Below are positions 14,520 to 15,336 of a stretch of DNA of 15,336 nt, one piece after another. Origin of the DNA: Chitinophagaceae bacterium UBA7600 (GTDB lineage: Bacteria > Bacteroidota > Bacteroidia > Chitinophagales > Chitinophagaceae); contig DLKC01000042.1 of NCBI GenBank assembly GCA_002478885.1, positions 1 to 15,336 on the forward strand. The letters run 5' to 3'. The translations under genes were made by a program, and so were the position numbers. Within the stretch, counting starts at the first letter, position 1. Each line of letters begins with the position of its first letter. The notes below the pieces were generated by a model. It did not search any database. It worked only from the letters and a program-made list of their open reading frames with translations, and had not been told where the DNA came from.

Positions 14520-14632
14520 AAGAGTTAAAGATTTAGTGATTGCGTGATTCCGGAATAAAAATCTATAAATCACAGGATCCCTCAATCAGCAATTAAAAGA
14601 ATGGTCCGCAAGACCGCAAATTTTGCAAGAAT

Positions 14633-15336
14633 ATGGCACTTAAGAAGTATAAACCAATGACAGCAGGCACCCGATGGAGAATCGGTAATGCCTACGCAGA
14701 GATCACCACCAACACGCCCGAAAAAAGCCTGCTTGAGCCAAAGCACAGCACCGGCGGACGTAATGCACAGGGCCGTCGTGCCATGCGTTATATCGGTGGC
14801 GGACACAAAAAGCACTATCGTATCGTCGATTTCAAACGCAACAAAAAAGATATCGAAGCTAAGGTTGTATCTGTTGAGTACGATCCAAACCGCACAGCAT
14901 TTATCGCCCTGGTGCAATATACCGACGGCGAAAAAAGATACATCCTTGCGCCACAGGGTATACAGGTTGGCCAAACAGTAATTTCCGGCGACAGCGTAGC
15001 TCCCGAGGTAGGTAATGCACTTATGTTGAAGAACATGCCTTTGGGTACTATGATCCACAATATTGAAATGCAGCCGGCCCAGGGTGGAAAGCTTGTAAGA
15101 AGCGCAGGCGCATCGGCCCAGCTTTCAAACAAGGAAGAACATTATGCCGTGTTGAAGATGCCAAGTGGTGAATTGAGAAAAGTACTGATCAACTGCTACG
15201 CAACGGTAGGTGTTGTATCGAACAGCGATCATAATCTTGAACAGGCCGGCAAGGCAGGTGTAAACCGTTGGAAAGGCATTCGCCCCCGCAACAGAGGTGT
15301 AGCAATGAACCCTGTTGATCACCCGATGGGTGGTGG
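14633..15336 (+). CDS. rplB: 50S ribosomal protein L2 (3' end outside the window)
   Basis: L2 binds 23S rRNA near the peptidyl transferase centre and is needed for subunit joining. From ATG 14633 an open frame of 234 codons runs off the window end without a stop; the full protein is usually about 273-276 residues. It begins [18 protein letters not shown] and contains [31 protein letters not shown] near 44-74, SAGASAQL, and [28 protein letters not shown] at the cut end. His230 is the conserved histidine implicated in peptidyl transfer in E. coli; the next His of the E. coli DHPH motif is Met here, which I believe is common in Bacteroidota. The gene follows rplW by 113 bp. Confidence 0.98.
   Translation, partial: MALKKYKPMTAGTRWRIGNAYAEITTNTPEKSLLEPKHSTGGRNAQGRRAMRYIGGGHKKHYRIVDFKRNKKDIEAKVVSVEYDPNRTAFIALVQYTDGEKRYILAPQGIQVGQTVISGDSVAPEVGNALMLKNMPLGTMIHNIEMQPAQGGKLVRSAGASAQLSNKEEHYAVLKMPSGELRKVLINCYATVGVVSNSDHNLEQAGKAGVNRWKGIRPRNRGVAMNPVDHPMGG

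Overview
This looks like chromosomal DNA from a Bacteroidota bacterium, probably of the Chitinophagaceae or a close relative. The evidence is protein style (a TPR sensor kinase with a C-terminal HisKA/HATPase, a BshA bacillithiol-type enzyme, an EI24 membrane protein, a Bacteroidota-type RsmI-like methylase), very weak Shine-Dalgarno sites with A-rich leaders, and a promoter ahead of the ribosomal cluster that fits the Bacteroidota pattern (TTG, about 20 bp, TAnnTTTG). The family and genus are inference.

Left part (1-5318): the last 43 codons of an ABC-transporter ATPase resembling PstB, with a clear rho-independent terminator. A gene-poor stretch of about 540 bp follows, then a periplasmic TPR/transmembrane histidine kinase without a partner regulator, and a full-length malic enzyme/phosphotransacetylase fusion (MaeB).

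Middle part (5319-11878): a solo MlaE-type lipid permease converges on bshA. Divergent from bshA is a two-gene unit encoding a secreted M28 zinc peptidase and a small membrane-anchored protein of unknown function. This unit converges, with abutting stop codons, on a minus-strand pair encoding an EI24 membrane protein and then an RsmI-like methyltransferase. A 3-methyladenine DNA glycosylase gene reads away from the EI24 gene. Most of these are single housekeeping or envelope genes rather than one pathway.

Right part (11879-15336): an intergenic region carries five 11-bp direct repeats and a good promoter, followed by the start of the S10 ribosomal protein operon: rpsJ, rplC, rplD, rplW and rplB (cut by the window end). 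The 289-bp rpsJ-rplC spacer is unusually long and holds a string of hairpins, so it is a candidate cis-regulatory RNA.

The most distinctive non-coding signal is a roughly 23-bp interspersed repeat, in both orientations, in four intergenic gaps (five clear copies and one degraded candidate). Two copies lie 41-42 bp before start codons and two lie shortly after stop codons. I see no CRISPR array, tRNA, rRNA, insertion sequence or complete phage or defence system here.
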